A stretch of 64,000 nt of DNA from Postechiella sp039985655 (GCA_039985655.1 JBDWSF010000017.1:49533-113532), one strand, 5' to 3'; shown: positions 1 to 8,319, counted from the stretch's first letter. The notes: generated by a model from the sequence alone, not told the origin. Program-made: numbers and translations.

Positions 1-819
1 TTTTATGTAGATCATAATTTACCAACAGCTCCTTTTTCTCGTTTTGCTTACACTTCCGAAATTAAAGAAGCTATTAATCATGGTGGTTTATCACTTCCTT
101 TTGTTTGGAAAAGTGCTCAATTTGGATATGATGGTACAGGTGTTAAAATTGTAAAATCTGTTCATGATTTAGACGGACTACCAAATGTAGAATGCATCAC
201 AGAATCTTTAGTCCCTTTTAAAAACGAACTGGCAGTTATTGTTGTTAGAAATCCGTCAGGAGACACTAAAACATATCCAGTTGTAGAAATGGAGTTTCAT
301 CCTGAAGCCAATCAAGTAGAATATGTTATTTGTCCTGCGAGAATTGATGATGCTGTTGCCAAAAAAGCTGTAGAAATTGCTTTAAAAGCATCCGAAGCCT
401 TTAACCATGTTGGATTATTGGCTGTTGAAATGTTTCAAACACAAGATGACGACATTCTAATTAACGAAGTCGCTCCAAGACCCCATAATTCGGGTCATCA
501 AACCATCGAAGCCAGTTATACATCTCAGTTCGAACAGCATATTAGAGCTATTTTAGATTTACCTTTAGGACGAACTGATAATAAATTAGGTGGCGTTATG
601 GTAAATTTAGTTGGTGCCGAAGGTTATACCGGTAACGTGGTATATGAAAATATTGAAAAGATAATGAATATGAATGGTGTGACTCCTCATATTTATGGTA
701 AAAAGCAAACGCGACCATTTCGAAAAATGGGACATGTTACTATTGTAGATGAAGATTTAAATGAAGCACGGAAAATTGCTGAGGCAGTTAAAAAAGCGAT
801 TAAAGTTATAAGTGAGTAA
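1..819 (+). CDS. purK: 5-(carboxyamino)imidazole ribonucleotide synthase, C-terminal part
   Basis: ATP-grasp enzyme of purine synthesis that makes N5-CAIR from AIR, ATP and bicarbonate. The reading frame is open from base 1, so the gene starts outside the window and 272 residues are visible. ATP-grasp features are present: KSAQFGYDGTGVKIV near visible residue 37 (the PurK lysine/glycine loop), EMEFHPEANQ, and the metal- and phosphate-binding stretch NEVAPRPHNSGH followed by QFEQH. The C-terminal domain is complete and ends in a normal stop. purE follows 60 bp downstream on the same strand and its product uses the PurK product, which supports the call. An internal ATG at 289 is in frame but is not the true start. 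Confidence 0.95.
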   Translation, partial: FYVDHNLPTAPFSRFAYTSEIKEAINHGGLSLPFVWKSAQFGYDGTGVKIVKSVHDLDGLPNVECITESLVPFKNELAVIVVRNPSGDTKTYPVVEMEFHPEANQVEYVICPARIDDAVAKKAVEIALKASEAFNHVGLLAVEMFQTQDDDILINEVAPRPHNSGHQTIEASYTSQFEQHIRAILDLPLGRTDNKLGGVMVNLVGAEGYTGNVVYENIEKIMNMNGVTPHIYGKKQTRPFRKMGHVTIVDEDLNEARKIAEAVKKAIKVISE

Positions 820-844
820 AACAATACCAGAAAAATTAAAGTTT

Positions 845-852
845 TATCTTTG
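845..852 (+). promoter_or_regulatory. Possible -7 element before purE
   Basis: TATCTTTG fits the Bacteroidota -7 consensus TAnnTTTG exactly and lies 28 bp before the purE start. No TTG was seen at the expected -33 distance, so a separate purE promoter is only possible. Read-through from purK is equally likely. Confidence 0.3.
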
Positions 853-879
853 ATTTTGGAATTTTAAATTTGAAATTTT

Positions 880-1362
880 ATGAGTAAAGTAGGAGTTATT
901 ATGGGAAGTAAAAGTGACCTTCCTGTTATGCAAGATGCTGTAGACATCTTAAAAGGTTTTGATATTGAAGTTGAAGTTGATATTGTTTCAGCTCACAGAA
1001 CACCAGAGAAGTTATTCGATTACGGAAAACATGCACACACAAAAGGCTTTTCGGTTATTATAGCAGGTGCTGGTGGTGCTGCACATTTACCAGGCATGAT
1101 TGCTTCTTTATCGCCGTTACCTGTTATTGGCGTTCCTATTAAAAGTAGTAACTCTATTGATGGTTGGGATTCTATATTATCTATTCTTCAAATGCCAGGT
1201 GGTGTTCCTGTTGCAACTGTAGCCTTAAACGGTGCAAAAAACGCAGGTATTTTAGCAGCGCAAATTATTGGATCTAGCGATACGTGTGTTTCAGATAAAA
1301 TTATAGCGTATAAAGAAGGGCTTAAAATTATGGTTCATAAATCTGCTGAAGATTTAAAATAA
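880..1362 (+). CDS. purE: N5-carboxyaminoimidazole ribonucleotide mutase
   Basis: Converts N5-CAIR to CAIR in de novo purine synthesis, the step directly after PurK. The protein has 160 residues, the usual class I PurE length. GSKSDLPVM (residues 9-17) is the phosphate-binding loop and SAHRTP (about 38-43) carries the catalytic histidine. The glycine-rich AGAGGAAHLPGM segment completes the active site. It lies 60 bp after purK and is closed by a strong hairpin immediately after its stop, so the purK-purE unit probably ends here. Confidence 0.97.
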   Translation: MSKVGVIMGSKSDLPVMQDAVDILKGFDIEVEVDIVSAHRTPEKLFDYGKHAHTKGFSVIIAGAGGAAHLPGMIASLSPLPVIGVPIKSSNSIDGWDSILSILQMPGGVPVATVALNGAKNAGILAAQIIGSSDTCVSDKIIAYKEGLKIMVHKSAEDLK

Positions 1363-1363
1363 G

Positions 1364-1389
1364 AAAACCTCGAATAAATTCGAGGTTTT
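1364..1389 (+). terminator. Hairpin terminator after purE
   Basis: Perfect 11-bp stem (aaaacctcgaa / ttcgaggtttt) with a 4-nt loop, starting 1 bp after the purE stop. A/T tracts lie at both ends of the stem, but there is no long U-run after it. Confidence 0.75.
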
Positions 1390-1522
1390 CGTAGCTATTA
1401 ACAATAATTCTTTAGAGTTATGAGATAACTCTCCGAAAAATCTACTGCAAACATACATTAAATGAACTATGTGCGCGTAGCATTTTTAAAACTTTAACAT
1501 TTTTTTACATTTTAAAAAAAAT

Positions 1523-3562
1523 ATGGCAAAAAATATATTACTTCAAAAATTCCAAAATAATTACAATACAGCTCCTTTTTCACAAATTAAAGATGAAGAT
1601 TACCTTCCTGCTATTAAGGAAGCCATAGAAAATGCCAAAGCCGAAATAAACGCTATAACGAACAACCCAGAGTCTGCTAGTTTTCAAAACACCATTGAAG
1701 CTTTAGATTTTTCTGGTGAGCAATTAGATCGGATTTCTAGTATATTTTTCAACCTAAACTCTGCCGAAACTAACGAAACAATTCAAAAAATTGCTCAAGA
1801 CGTATCGCCTTTACTTTCAGAATTTGGAAATGATGTCACATTAAATGAAGATTTGTTTAAACGTGTAAAAGCAGTCTACTCGATTAAAGATTCCCTTTCA
1901 TTATCTACCGAACAAGAAACACTTCTTGATAAAAAATATAAAAGTTTTTCTAGAAATGGCGCCAATTTGCCAGAAGATAAAAAAGAAAAACTTCGTGACA
2001 TTGATAAAAAACTAAGTCAGTTAAAACTTAAGTTTGGTGAAAACGTATTGGCAGAAACCAATAAATTTGAAATGCTAATTACTGATGAATCTAATTTATC
2101 AGGTTTACCAGATGGCACCAAAGAGGCTGCTAAACAATTGGCAGAATCTAAAGACAAATCAGGTTGGTTATTCACTTTAGATTATCCAAGTTATATTCCC
2201 TTTGTCACCTATGCAGATAATAGAGCACTTCGAAAAAAACTAACATTAGCTGCAGGGAGTAAATCCTTTAAAAAGGATGAATTAGACAATCAAGACATCG
2301 TGCTTCAGATTACAAAACTAAGACACGAACGCGCTAATATTCTAGGTTATAAAACACATTCGCATTTTGTTTTAGAAGAGCGTATGGCACAAACACCAGA
2401 AACGGTTTTAAATTTTTCGAATGAATTATTAGAAAAAGCAAAACCTGCTGCCGAAGAAGAATTCAAAAACTTAGAAGACTTCGCTAAAGAATTAGACCAT
2501 ATCGATCGACTAGAAAAATGGGATGGATCGTATTACTCAGAAAAACTAAAGCAAAAACTATTTAGTCTTGACGACGAAAAACTAAAACCTTATTTTAAAT
2601 TAGAAAATGTAATTGACGGTGCATTTACCGTTGGTCATAAATTATTCGATTTAAACTTTGAAGAAATTGATACCATAGATAAATATCACGACGATGTTTT
2701 AACTTATAAGGTCACTGATAACAAAGGAAATCTCGTTTCAATATTTTATGCCGATTTCTTTCCACGAGCTGGAAAACGTAACGGTGCTTGGATGACATCT
2801 TATAAACCTCAGTTTGTAAAAAACGGAGAAGATAACAGACCTCACGTATCTATAGTTTGCAACTTTACAAAACCCACAAAAAGCAAACCATCGCTTTTAA
2901 CGTTTAATGAGGTTACCACATTATTTCACGAATTTGGACATGCTTTACACGGTATGTTAGCAAACACCACTTACCCGAGTTTATCTGGAACGAGTGTATT
3001 TTGGGATTTTGTTGAATTACCAAGTCAGATGTTAGAAAACTGGTGTTACGAAAAAGAAGCCCTTGAATTATTTGCAAAACATTATGAAACTAACGAAATC
3101 ATTCCGATGGATTTAGTTCATAAAATAAAAGAATCTGCAACCTTTCATGAAGGGATGCAAACACTCCGCCAATTAAGCTTTGGATTGCTAGATATGAGTT
3201 GGCACTCCGGGGAATCTCCGGAAAGCATAACATCTGTAAAAGATTTTGAATCTGAAATTTTCAAAAACACGTCGTTGTATCCAGAAACTGAAGAGACCTG
3301 TATGAGTACCGCGTTTTCTCATATTTTTCAAGGCGGATATTCTTCGGGATATTACAGCTACAAATGGGCAGAAGTTTTGGATGCTGATGCTTTCGAATAT
3401 TTTAAAGAAACAGGCATCTTCAATAAAGAGGTTGCTACAAAATTTAAAGACCATGTGCTTTCGCAAGGTGGAACAGAAAACCCAATGACATTATATAAAC
3501 GCTTTCGTGGACAAGAACCAAAACCAGAAGCGCTATTGAGACGCGCGGGGTTATTGAAATAA
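1523..3562 (+). CDS. M3 family oligopeptidase / peptidyl-dipeptidase
   Basis: Zinc metallopeptidase of family M3 (thimet oligopeptidase, OpdA and Dcp group). These enzymes degrade short peptides, usually in the cytoplasm. The 679-residue length is normal. The zinc site is intact: HEFGH at residues 469-473, with the third ligand as Glu498 in FVELPSQ, 25 residues after the second histidine. The C-terminal part has the substrate-binding loop FQGGYSSGYYSYKWAEV. No signal peptide is visible at the N-terminus (MAKNILLQKF), which suggests a cytoplasmic enzyme. OpdA and Dcp cannot be told apart from motifs alone. It stands as a single gene, with an unrelated membrane protein 28 bp downstream. Confidence 0.93.
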   Translation: MAKNILLQKFQNNYNTAPFSQIKDEDYLPAIKEAIENAKAEINAITNNPESASFQNTIEALDFSGEQLDRISSIFFNLNSAETNETIQKIAQDVSPLLSEFGNDVTLNEDLFKRVKAVYSIKDSLSLSTEQETLLDKKYKSFSRNGANLPEDKKEKLRDIDKKLSQLKLKFGENVLAETNKFEMLITDESNLSGLPDGTKEAAKQLAESKDKSGWLFTLDYPSYIPFVTYADNRALRKKLTLAAGSKSFKKDELDNQDIVLQITKLRHERANILGYKTHSHFVLEERMAQTPETVLNFSNELLEKAKPAAEEEFKNLEDFAKELDHIDRLEKWDGSYYSEKLKQKLFSLDDEKLKPYFKLENVIDGAFTVGHKLFDLNFEEIDTIDKYHDDVLTYKVTDNKGNLVSIFYADFFPRAGKRNGAWMTSYKPQFVKNGEDNRPHVSIVCNFTKPTKSKPSLLTFNEVTTLFHEFGHALHGMLANTTYPSLSGTSVFWDFVELPSQMLENWCYEKEALELFAKHYETNEIIPMDLVHKIKESATFHEGMQTLRQLSFGLLDMSWHSGESPESITSVKDFESEIFKNTSLYPETEETCMSTAFSHIFQGGYSSGYYSYKWAEVLDADAFEYFKETGIFNKEVATKFKDHVLSQGGTENPMTLYKRFRGQEPKPEALLRRAGLLK

Positions 3563-3590
3563 ATGAACTCGATTATTCGTTTAGTAGTCA

Positions 3591-4376
3591 ATGAAACTTC
3601 TAAAAATAACTGGGCATCTATTATTCATTTTGCTTTTAACAGCATTAACTCAAGTAGGCGGCTTAATTTGGGTTGTATCTATTCTTATTTCATATAAAAC
3701 TAAAAAGAGGAAACGCATTGTGTTTCCTCTTTTGTATTTAGCATTTAATTTATTTATTATTCCACCTATCGCTAAAACATTCGGCAGAGAACCATTGCCA
3801 GTATTTAGCAAAGAACTCAAACCAAGAAACTGGGTTTATCCATTGTTTTTCAGAAATTATGTAAATCCTATACTTAAAATAGAACTTGAAGATTCCGCTC
3901 ATGTTTTTTTTATGAGTCAGAATACCTCCATCACTTATTTAGATGCCAACTTCCCTTTTCTAAACGGTTTCCCTTTAATGCCACATTTAAGCCATAACGA
4001 TGGTAAAAAAATAGATATTGCTTTTATGTATTTAGATGAAGAAAATAACTCAACGAATAAAAAACCGTCCCTTTCTGGATATGGCGTTTACACAAATTCA
4101 AAAAACAACTACACAGCAAAATCGTGTATAAAGAAAGGATATTGGCAATATGACTTTTCAAAATATTTGACGTTTGGCACCATTAATGATTTGAAACTAG
4201 ATAATAAAAAAACAACACATCTACTTCTTCAACTTCTTTCCAAAACCAACATTCAAAAAATCTTTATTGAACCACATCTAAAACAAACATTAGGTTTGAA
4301 AAATGAAAATAAAATACGATTCCACGGTTGCGGAGCAGTTCGTCATGACGATCATATTCATCTACAAATAAAATAA
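3591..4376 (+). CDS. Membrane-anchored putative LAS-type zinc peptidase (MepA-like motifs)
   Basis: 261 residues. Two hydrophobic segments (about 6-34 and 43-60) sit at the N-terminus, followed by a roughly 200-residue domain that is probably outside the membrane. That domain carries SHNDGKKID, with His135 and Asp142 seven residues apart, and near the C-terminus RHDDHIHLQI with His252, His255 and His257. This order and spacing (HxxGxxxD, then HxxHxH) is the zinc site of the LAS superfamily. The terminal motif resembles the HDxHxHVR motif of MepA, the penicillin-insensitive murein endopeptidase. Zinc peptidase activity on peptidoglycan or D-Ala peptides is inferred from the motifs only. It is probably a stand-alone gene, since a regulator with its own operator begins 47 bp later. 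Confidence 0.6.
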   Translation: MKLLKITGHLLFILLLTALTQVGGLIWVVSILISYKTKKRKRIVFPLLYLAFNLFIIPPIAKTFGREPLPVFSKELKPRNWVYPLFFRNYVNPILKIELEDSAHVFFMSQNTSITYLDANFPFLNGFPLMPHLSHNDGKKIDIAFMYLDEENNSTNKKPSLSGYGVYTNSKNNYTAKSCIKKGYWQYDFSKYLTFGTINDLKLDNKKTTHLLLQLLSKTNIQKIFIEPHLKQTLGLKNENKIRFHGCGAVRHDDHIHLQIK

Positions 4377-4399
4377 ACTTTCAATAATTACTGAAAGTT
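4376..4399. promoter_or_regulatory. Palindromic operator 1, before the GbsR/MarR-type regulator
   Basis: A 24-bp inverted repeat with half AACTTTCAATAA and half TTACTGAAAGTT, palindromic at 22 of 24 positions. It lies 24 bp before the regulator start and matches a second site at 4942-4965 at 21 of 24 positions. The palindrome that best fits both sites has left half AACTTTCAGTAA. It is probably bound by the regulator encoded at 4424, giving autoregulation; that is inference from position and repetition. Confidence 0.75.
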
Positions 4400-4423
4400 C
4401 AGAAATATTCATATATTTACACC

Positions 4424-4927
4424 ATGGAATACGAAGAAGCAAAAGAAAAATTTATTAGCACATGGGGTAGCTTAGGTTCACTTTGGGGCATAAACAAAGC
4501 CATGGCGCAAATACAATCGCTTCTTTTTATATCTACGAAACCACTTTCTATGGAAGAAATTATGGAAGATTTAAAAATTTCTCGCGGAAATACGAGTATG
4601 AATCTTCGTCAGTTAATGGATTGGGGTATTGTAACTAAAGAATCTGTTAGAGGCGAAAGAAAAGAATATTTTACAACCGAGAAAGATGTACAAGAATTAG
4701 CAAGACATATTGCTAAAGAACGTAGCCGTCGTGAAATAAAACCGGTTATAAAAGTTTTAAAAGATGTAAGCTCTATAAAAGATGATGGTACTGCAAAAAC
4801 TAAAGAACTTATTAAACAAACCAAAGCCTTACACGATTTAACAGAAAATGCCGATGCGATGATTAACAAATTAGTAAGTCAAGATCATAACTGGATTACT
4901 AAATCTTTAATCAAACTATTCAAGTAA
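4424..4927 (+). CDS. GbsR/MarR-type winged-helix transcriptional regulator
   Basis: 167-residue DNA-binding protein of the GbsR-like branch of the MarR superfamily. The N-terminal half holds a winged helix: IQSLLFISTKPLSMEEIMED, then the recognition-helix region LKISRGNTSMNLRQLMDWG (about residues 48-66), and the wing VRGERKEYFTTE. The C-terminal half is charged and helical, with a probable dimerisation coiled coil. GbsR of Bacillus is a repressor in glycine-betaine metabolism, but no such genes are near. Near-identical palindromes before this gene and directly after it suggest that it controls itself and the three-gene operon starting at 4981. The effector is unknown. Confidence 0.85.
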   Translation: MEYEEAKEKFISTWGSLGSLWGINKAMAQIQSLLFISTKPLSMEEIMEDLKISRGNTSMNLRQLMDWGIVTKESVRGERKEYFTTEKDVQELARHIAKERSRREIKPVIKVLKDVSSIKDDGTAKTKELIKQTKALHDLTENADAMINKLVSQDHNWITKSLIKLFK

Positions 4928-4941
4928 AAAAATTTAAAACA

Positions 4942-4965
4942 TAGTTTCAGTAATTTCTGAAAGTT
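4942..4965. promoter_or_regulatory. Palindromic operator 2, before the membrane-protein/DUF2071 operon
   Basis: 24-bp site with halves TAGTTTCAGTAA and TTTCTGAAAGTT, identical to operator 1 at 21 of 24 positions and palindromic at 18 of 24. It lies 15 bp before the next gene start (4981), a position where a bound repressor would block initiation. Confidence 0.7.
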
Positions 4966-4980
4966 TAAAAATAATTAAAA

Positions 4981-5313
4981 ATGAAATATTTATATCAAAC
5001 AAACAAATGGCTTATAATAATTAATACCATCTTATTTCTAAGCCCGTACATTGGATTATTATTTCTAATCCTTTTAGGAACTATTCAAGTAATAATGGCA
5101 CTAATTAGTATTCCAAAATTCCCCAAACTTGACAAAAATGGAAAAATTAAATTCATAATTTATTTAGTGCTAACGACAATCATATTAACAACCTTATTTA
5201 CAAAAGGATCATGGAATAATAGCGTAGGCAAAATCTGTGTAATAAGTTCAATTCTATTAGCTTTCCTTCATTTAAACATTACTTATTTATTATCTAAATC
5301 TGAAAAACAATGA
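4981..5313 (+). CDS. Small integral membrane protein, unknown function
   Basis: 110 residues, not recognised. About three hydrophobic helices are visible (roughly residues 10-48, 58-76 and 86-104), with short polar connectors such as PKFPKLDKNGKIK. No catalytic motif was seen. It is the first gene of a likely operon: it overlaps the next gene by 4 bp (ATGA) and a palindromic operator lies 15 bp upstream. Its job is probably linked to the adjacent regulator, but nothing in the sequence gives a function. Confidence 0.7.
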   Translation: MKYLYQTNKWLIIINTILFLSPYIGLLFLILLGTIQVIMALISIPKFPKLDKNGKIKFIIYLVLTTIILTTLFTKGSWNNSVGKICVISSILLAFLHLNITYLLSKSEKQ

Positions 5314-5735
5314 AACTACAAATTCCTAATTGGCTTATTATGTTTGGTGGAGTTGGACAAATATTTATTGCCTTAATTTACCCTTATATACGTCATCAAG
5401 TTTTTGATTGGTATAACGATGTAAAAAAGCTAAAACCACTTAATCAAGAAATAGCAAAAACATACGGTCGATATATTCAAGGTCTCAATTTCTCTTTCGG
5501 ACTTATAGCTATTTTGATTCCAACAGACCTCAAAAATCATTCGAATTTAGCTATTGCAATTACAACATTAATAGCCTGTTATTGGGTAGGAAAAGTGGCA
5601 ACCCAAATTGCATATTACCCTATGTACAGCATTCCAAAAAAAAGATTATTTAAAATTGGAAGTTATGGAATGAATTTTCTTTTTGTATTATTTGCTATTG
5701 TTTACTCTTTACTCGCTATATCTAACATTTTTTAA
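5310..5735 (+). CDS. Integral membrane protein, unknown function
   Basis: 141 residues with about four hydrophobic helices (roughly 7-27, 58-76, 80-100 and 118-140). The start overlaps the stop of the previous gene (ATGA), so the two are probably translationally coupled. The segment LKPLNQEIAKTYGRYIQGLNF is the only long polar stretch. No family was recognised. Second gene of the operon behind operator 2. Confidence 0.7.
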   Translation: MKLQIPNWLIMFGGVGQIFIALIYPYIRHQVFDWYNDVKKLKPLNQEIAKTYGRYIQGLNFSFGLIAILIPTDLKNHSNLAIAITTLIACYWVGKVATQIAYYPMYSIPKKRLFKIGSYGMNFLFVLFAIVYSLLAISNIF

Positions 5736-5750
5736 TTTTAAATACGCCTT

Positions 5751-6470
5751 ATGAAATCGTCAAGTATATTCATGACTGGAAATTGGGAACACCTAATAAT
5801 GTCTACCTATCAAGTAGAAAGCAAAATTTTAGAACCTTATTTACCGCAAGACACAGAAATAGATTTATACAAAGGCAAAGCTTTGATAAGCATAGTAGCC
5901 TTTACGTTTTCAAAAGTTAAATTTTTCGGGATTAAGATTCCCTTTCATCAAAAATTTGGTCAAATCAACTTTCGTTTTTATGTGAAATCAAAAATAGACG
6001 ATACAAAGGGGGTTGTATTTATAAAAGAATTTGCTCCAAAACCATTAATTGCATTAACTGCAAGTCTTTTTTATAACGAGCCTTATCATTATAAAAGAGT
6101 GGGTTTTAAAATGAGCAAAAGCAGCAATAAGATAGAAATCAACTATCAACATAAAGCAATTAAATTAACTGCAAAAAGCACTTTAAAAACTGTAAGCTTA
6201 AAACAAAATACTATAGAGCACTTTGTTGTAGATAGATATGTTGCTTTTATAAAAAGCAAAAAAAGAAAAACCGTAGAATATAAAATAAATCATAAACCCT
6301 GGAAACTACTTAAATTAAAAAGTGTTTATGTTAATAATGATATTTTACATCTACTTCCATCTAAATTCAAAAACGCAGAATATCTAACATCTTGTTTTGT
6401 AGATGGCTCTCATGTTACTGTAGAAAAAGGGACGCTCCAATCTAAGTCAACAAACAGAGTATTTTATTGA
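5751..6470 (+). CDS. DUF2071 family protein (YqjF-like)
   Basis: 239 residues with the layout of DUF2071: an N-terminal WEHLIMSTYQVESKILEPYLP (family pattern of a tryptophan region followed by a LxPxLP turn), then GKALISIVAFTF, FGQINFRFYVK and KGVVFIKEFAPKPLIAL. No biochemical role is established for the family, which is often found near transport or stress genes. It is the third gene of the unit begun at 4981, 15 bp after the previous stop. Expression is probably controlled from operator 2. Confidence 0.75.
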   Translation: MKSSSIFMTGNWEHLIMSTYQVESKILEPYLPQDTEIDLYKGKALISIVAFTFSKVKFFGIKIPFHQKFGQINFRFYVKSKIDDTKGVVFIKEFAPKPLIALTASLFYNEPYHYKRVGFKMSKSSNKIEINYQHKAIKLTAKSTLKTVSLKQNTIEHFVVDRYVAFIKSKKRKTVEYKINHKPWKLLKLKSVYVNNDILHLLPSKFKNAEYLTSCFVDGSHVTVEKGTLQSKSTNRVFY

Positions 6471-6550
6471 ACCTTTGAATAAAACTTTAAAAGACATTTG
6501 ATGTATTTTAAAAGACTACAGAATTAAATCTATTTTTAAATATTTTACAC

Positions 6551-6558
6551 TATTTTTG
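6551..6558 (+). promoter_or_regulatory. Possible -7 element before the ECF sigma gene
   Basis: TATTTTTG fits TAnnTTTG exactly and lies 20 bp before the start codon at 6579. No TTG was found at the usual distance upstream, so the promoter may be weak or use a different factor. Confidence 0.4.
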
Positions 6559-6578
6559 GTGAAAATAATTGTTTAACA

Positions 6579-7130
6579 ATGCCAATCCATAAAATAGATC
6601 CTAATAAATGGATCGATTTATATTCTGATTATCTTTTTAACTATACCGTATCTCGTGTTAGCGATAGAGAGATTGCCCAAGACCTTGTACAGGATACATT
6701 TTTTGCGGGTTTAAAATCGATGAAAAACTTTAAAGGAGAAGCTAGCGAACGTACTTGGCTTATTTCTATTTTAAAAAGAAAGATTATTGATCACTACAGA
6801 AAAATAAACTCTAACAAAGGTAAAGCCGAAGTTAGAATGACTTATTCTGGCGATGAAAATGAAGGCGATTGGTTAGAAGAACGCGTTGCAGATCCGTTTG
6901 ATAAAACGGCAGAAGATAAATTAGAAAATGAAGAATTAAGTGGTGCTATACACAACTGCCTAGATAAACTTCCCAAAAAACAAGCTGACGTTTTTAAAAT
7001 GAAAACTATTTTAAATCACGAAACCGAAGTTATTTGTAATGAACTTAATATCACTGCGTCTAACCTTTGGGTAATTATTCACAGAGCACGAACCGCTATG
7101 GCTAGTTGCCTTGAAGAAAACTGGTTTTAA
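6579..7130 (+). CDS. ECF-type RNA polymerase sigma-70 factor
   Basis: 183 residues, typical for an extracytoplasmic-function sigma factor. Region 2 is clear: WIDLYSDYLFNYTVSRVSDREIAQDLVQDTFFAGLKSM, then ASERTWLISILKRKIIDHYR (about residues 12-85). Region 4 near the C-terminus has LPKKQADVFKMKTI and the helix-turn-helix NELNITASNLWVIIHRAR. A small zinc-finger protein starts 1 bp after the stop, the usual arrangement of a sigma factor and its anti-sigma factor. The signal and regulon are unknown. Confidence 0.92.
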   Translation: MPIHKIDPNKWIDLYSDYLFNYTVSRVSDREIAQDLVQDTFFAGLKSMKNFKGEASERTWLISILKRKIIDHYRKINSNKGKAEVRMTYSGDENEGDWLEERVADPFDKTAEDKLENEELSGAIHNCLDKLPKKQADVFKMKTILNHETEVICNELNITASNLWVIIHRARTAMASCLEENWF

Positions 7131-7131
7131 T

Positions 7132-7395
7132 ATGAGTGAAAAAATCAAAATATTTATGCCGTGTAGCGATGCAAATCATGTATGTGATAAATCACAATAT
7201 AAAGAAGCTTCTTTATGGGAAAAAATTGTATTGAACATACATTTAATTTATTGTGCTGCATGCAGAAAATACAGCAAAAAGAATAACATCCTTTCTAACA
7301 AAATCAAAGAATCTAAAGTAGAATGCTTGGATGAAAAATGCAAAGAAAAAATGCGTAAGGAACTAGAAAAATCTATTAAAGAAAATGCGCTTTAG
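7132..7395 (+). CDS. Small zinc-finger anti-sigma factor candidate
   Basis: 87 residues from the ATG at 7132 (MSEKIKIF), preferred over the in-frame ATG at 7111 because that one lies inside the sigma gene. It carries HLIYCAACRKY, a HxxxCxxC motif as found in ZAS-type anti-sigma factors, plus other cysteines (PCSDANHVC, ECLDEKC). No membrane segment is visible, so it would be soluble, unlike many anti-sigma factors. The 1-bp spacing to the sigma gene supports a joint role. The function is inferred from motif and context. Confidence 0.65.
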   Translation: MSEKIKIFMPCSDANHVCDKSQYKEASLWEKIVLNIHLIYCAACRKYSKKNNILSNKIKESKVECLDEKCKEKMRKELEKSIKENAL

Positions 7396-8225
7396 TTAAA
7401 TAATACTAATAAAATAAGCCACAATATTGGCACACTCTCAACATAAAAAGAACTGAAATACTTCCCTTGCTCTTTTTTCGACATTACTAAAAACATACAC
7501 GTTAAAAACGCTGTTACAATTAAAACAAAACTATCAACAAGAATCAAATTGTTTTTAAAAAATTGCAACAAACAAAAAAGGACCAATAATAAAACACCTA
7601 TTAATTTAGTTTTTGTTATTCCTATTTTTTGAGGAACAGTAGATAATTTCAAACTATCATATTGTAAATCTCTAATCTCAAAAGGTAGCATCAAAGCTAT
7701 AATAAATAGAAATCGTTGCACACATGTAATTATAACATCGGCATCTATAAAAGAATCATTATTTATTAGCGGTAAAAAGACAGTAACTCCAGACCAAATC
7801 AAAGCGATTAAATAAATCTTTAATCCGCCTATACTACGCAAATTTTGTTGATTATCTAAAAAAAAATGTTTTGGTAAAAAAGGTATAGCATATAAAAATG
7901 TAATCAACCCAAAGCCTCCAATGTAAACTAGAGTTTTTGTCTCAAGTTGAAACGCGTAAAAACACATTAAAACAAAACAAATTAACGAGAATAATTGTAT
8001 CGATTTCAACCAAGTTGCTAAACGCCGATGATGAAATTTAGCTACTCCAAAATATTTCACAAAATTATACCCCGTAATAGTGGCATAGAAATTAAAATAT
8101 AGGATGTTTTCGTCATACGGAATATCAAACTCTAAAAGCGTAATCCAAGACAGCGCATAAACAGCTAATGCTACATGAACGCTACTATTTATATAAAAAT
8201 CAAAAAGTTGTTTTACAAACTTCAT
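7392..8225 (-). CDS. UbiA-like integral membrane protein
   Basis: 277 residues, almost wholly hydrophobic, with about eight helices. The segment LPFEIRDLQYDSLKLSTVPQKIGI resembles the second aspartate motif of UbiA-type prenyltransferases (RDxxxD followed by a PxxxG turn). The place of the first motif (NDxxDxxxD in active enzymes) appears to be GYNFVKYFG, with no aspartates. It may therefore be a UbiA-fold protein without normal prenyltransferase activity. The 3' end overlaps the convergent anti-sigma gene by 4 bp. Function unknown. Confidence 0.55.
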   Translation of the reverse strand: MKFVKQLFDFYINSSVHVALAVYALSWITLLEFDIPYDENILYFNFYATITGYNFVKYFGVAKFHHRRLATWLKSIQLFSLICFVLMCFYAFQLETKTLVYIGGFGLITFLYAIPFLPKHFFLDNQQNLRSIGGLKIYLIALIWSGVTVFLPLINNDSFIDADVIITCVQRFLFIIALMLPFEIRDLQYDSLKLSTVPQKIGITKTKLIGVLLLVLFCLLQFFKNNLILVDSFVLIVTAFLTCMFLVMSKKEQGKYFSSFYVESVPILWLILLVLFN

Positions 8226-8311
8226 TTCACAAAAATAAACAAAGTGTTGATAACGCTTTCAAATGGTTAAAAACTTTCCATTATTGTCAATAAAATAGAC
8301 TTATAATTACT

Positions 8312-8319
8312 TATTTTTG
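8312..8319 (+). promoter_or_regulatory. -7 element before gcvP
   Basis: TATTTTTG, exact TAnnTTTG match, 27 bp before the gcvP start. The nearest TTG upstream (8284-8286) is 25 bp away, longer than the usual spacing. No glycine riboswitch was recognised in this gap. Confidence 0.45.
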
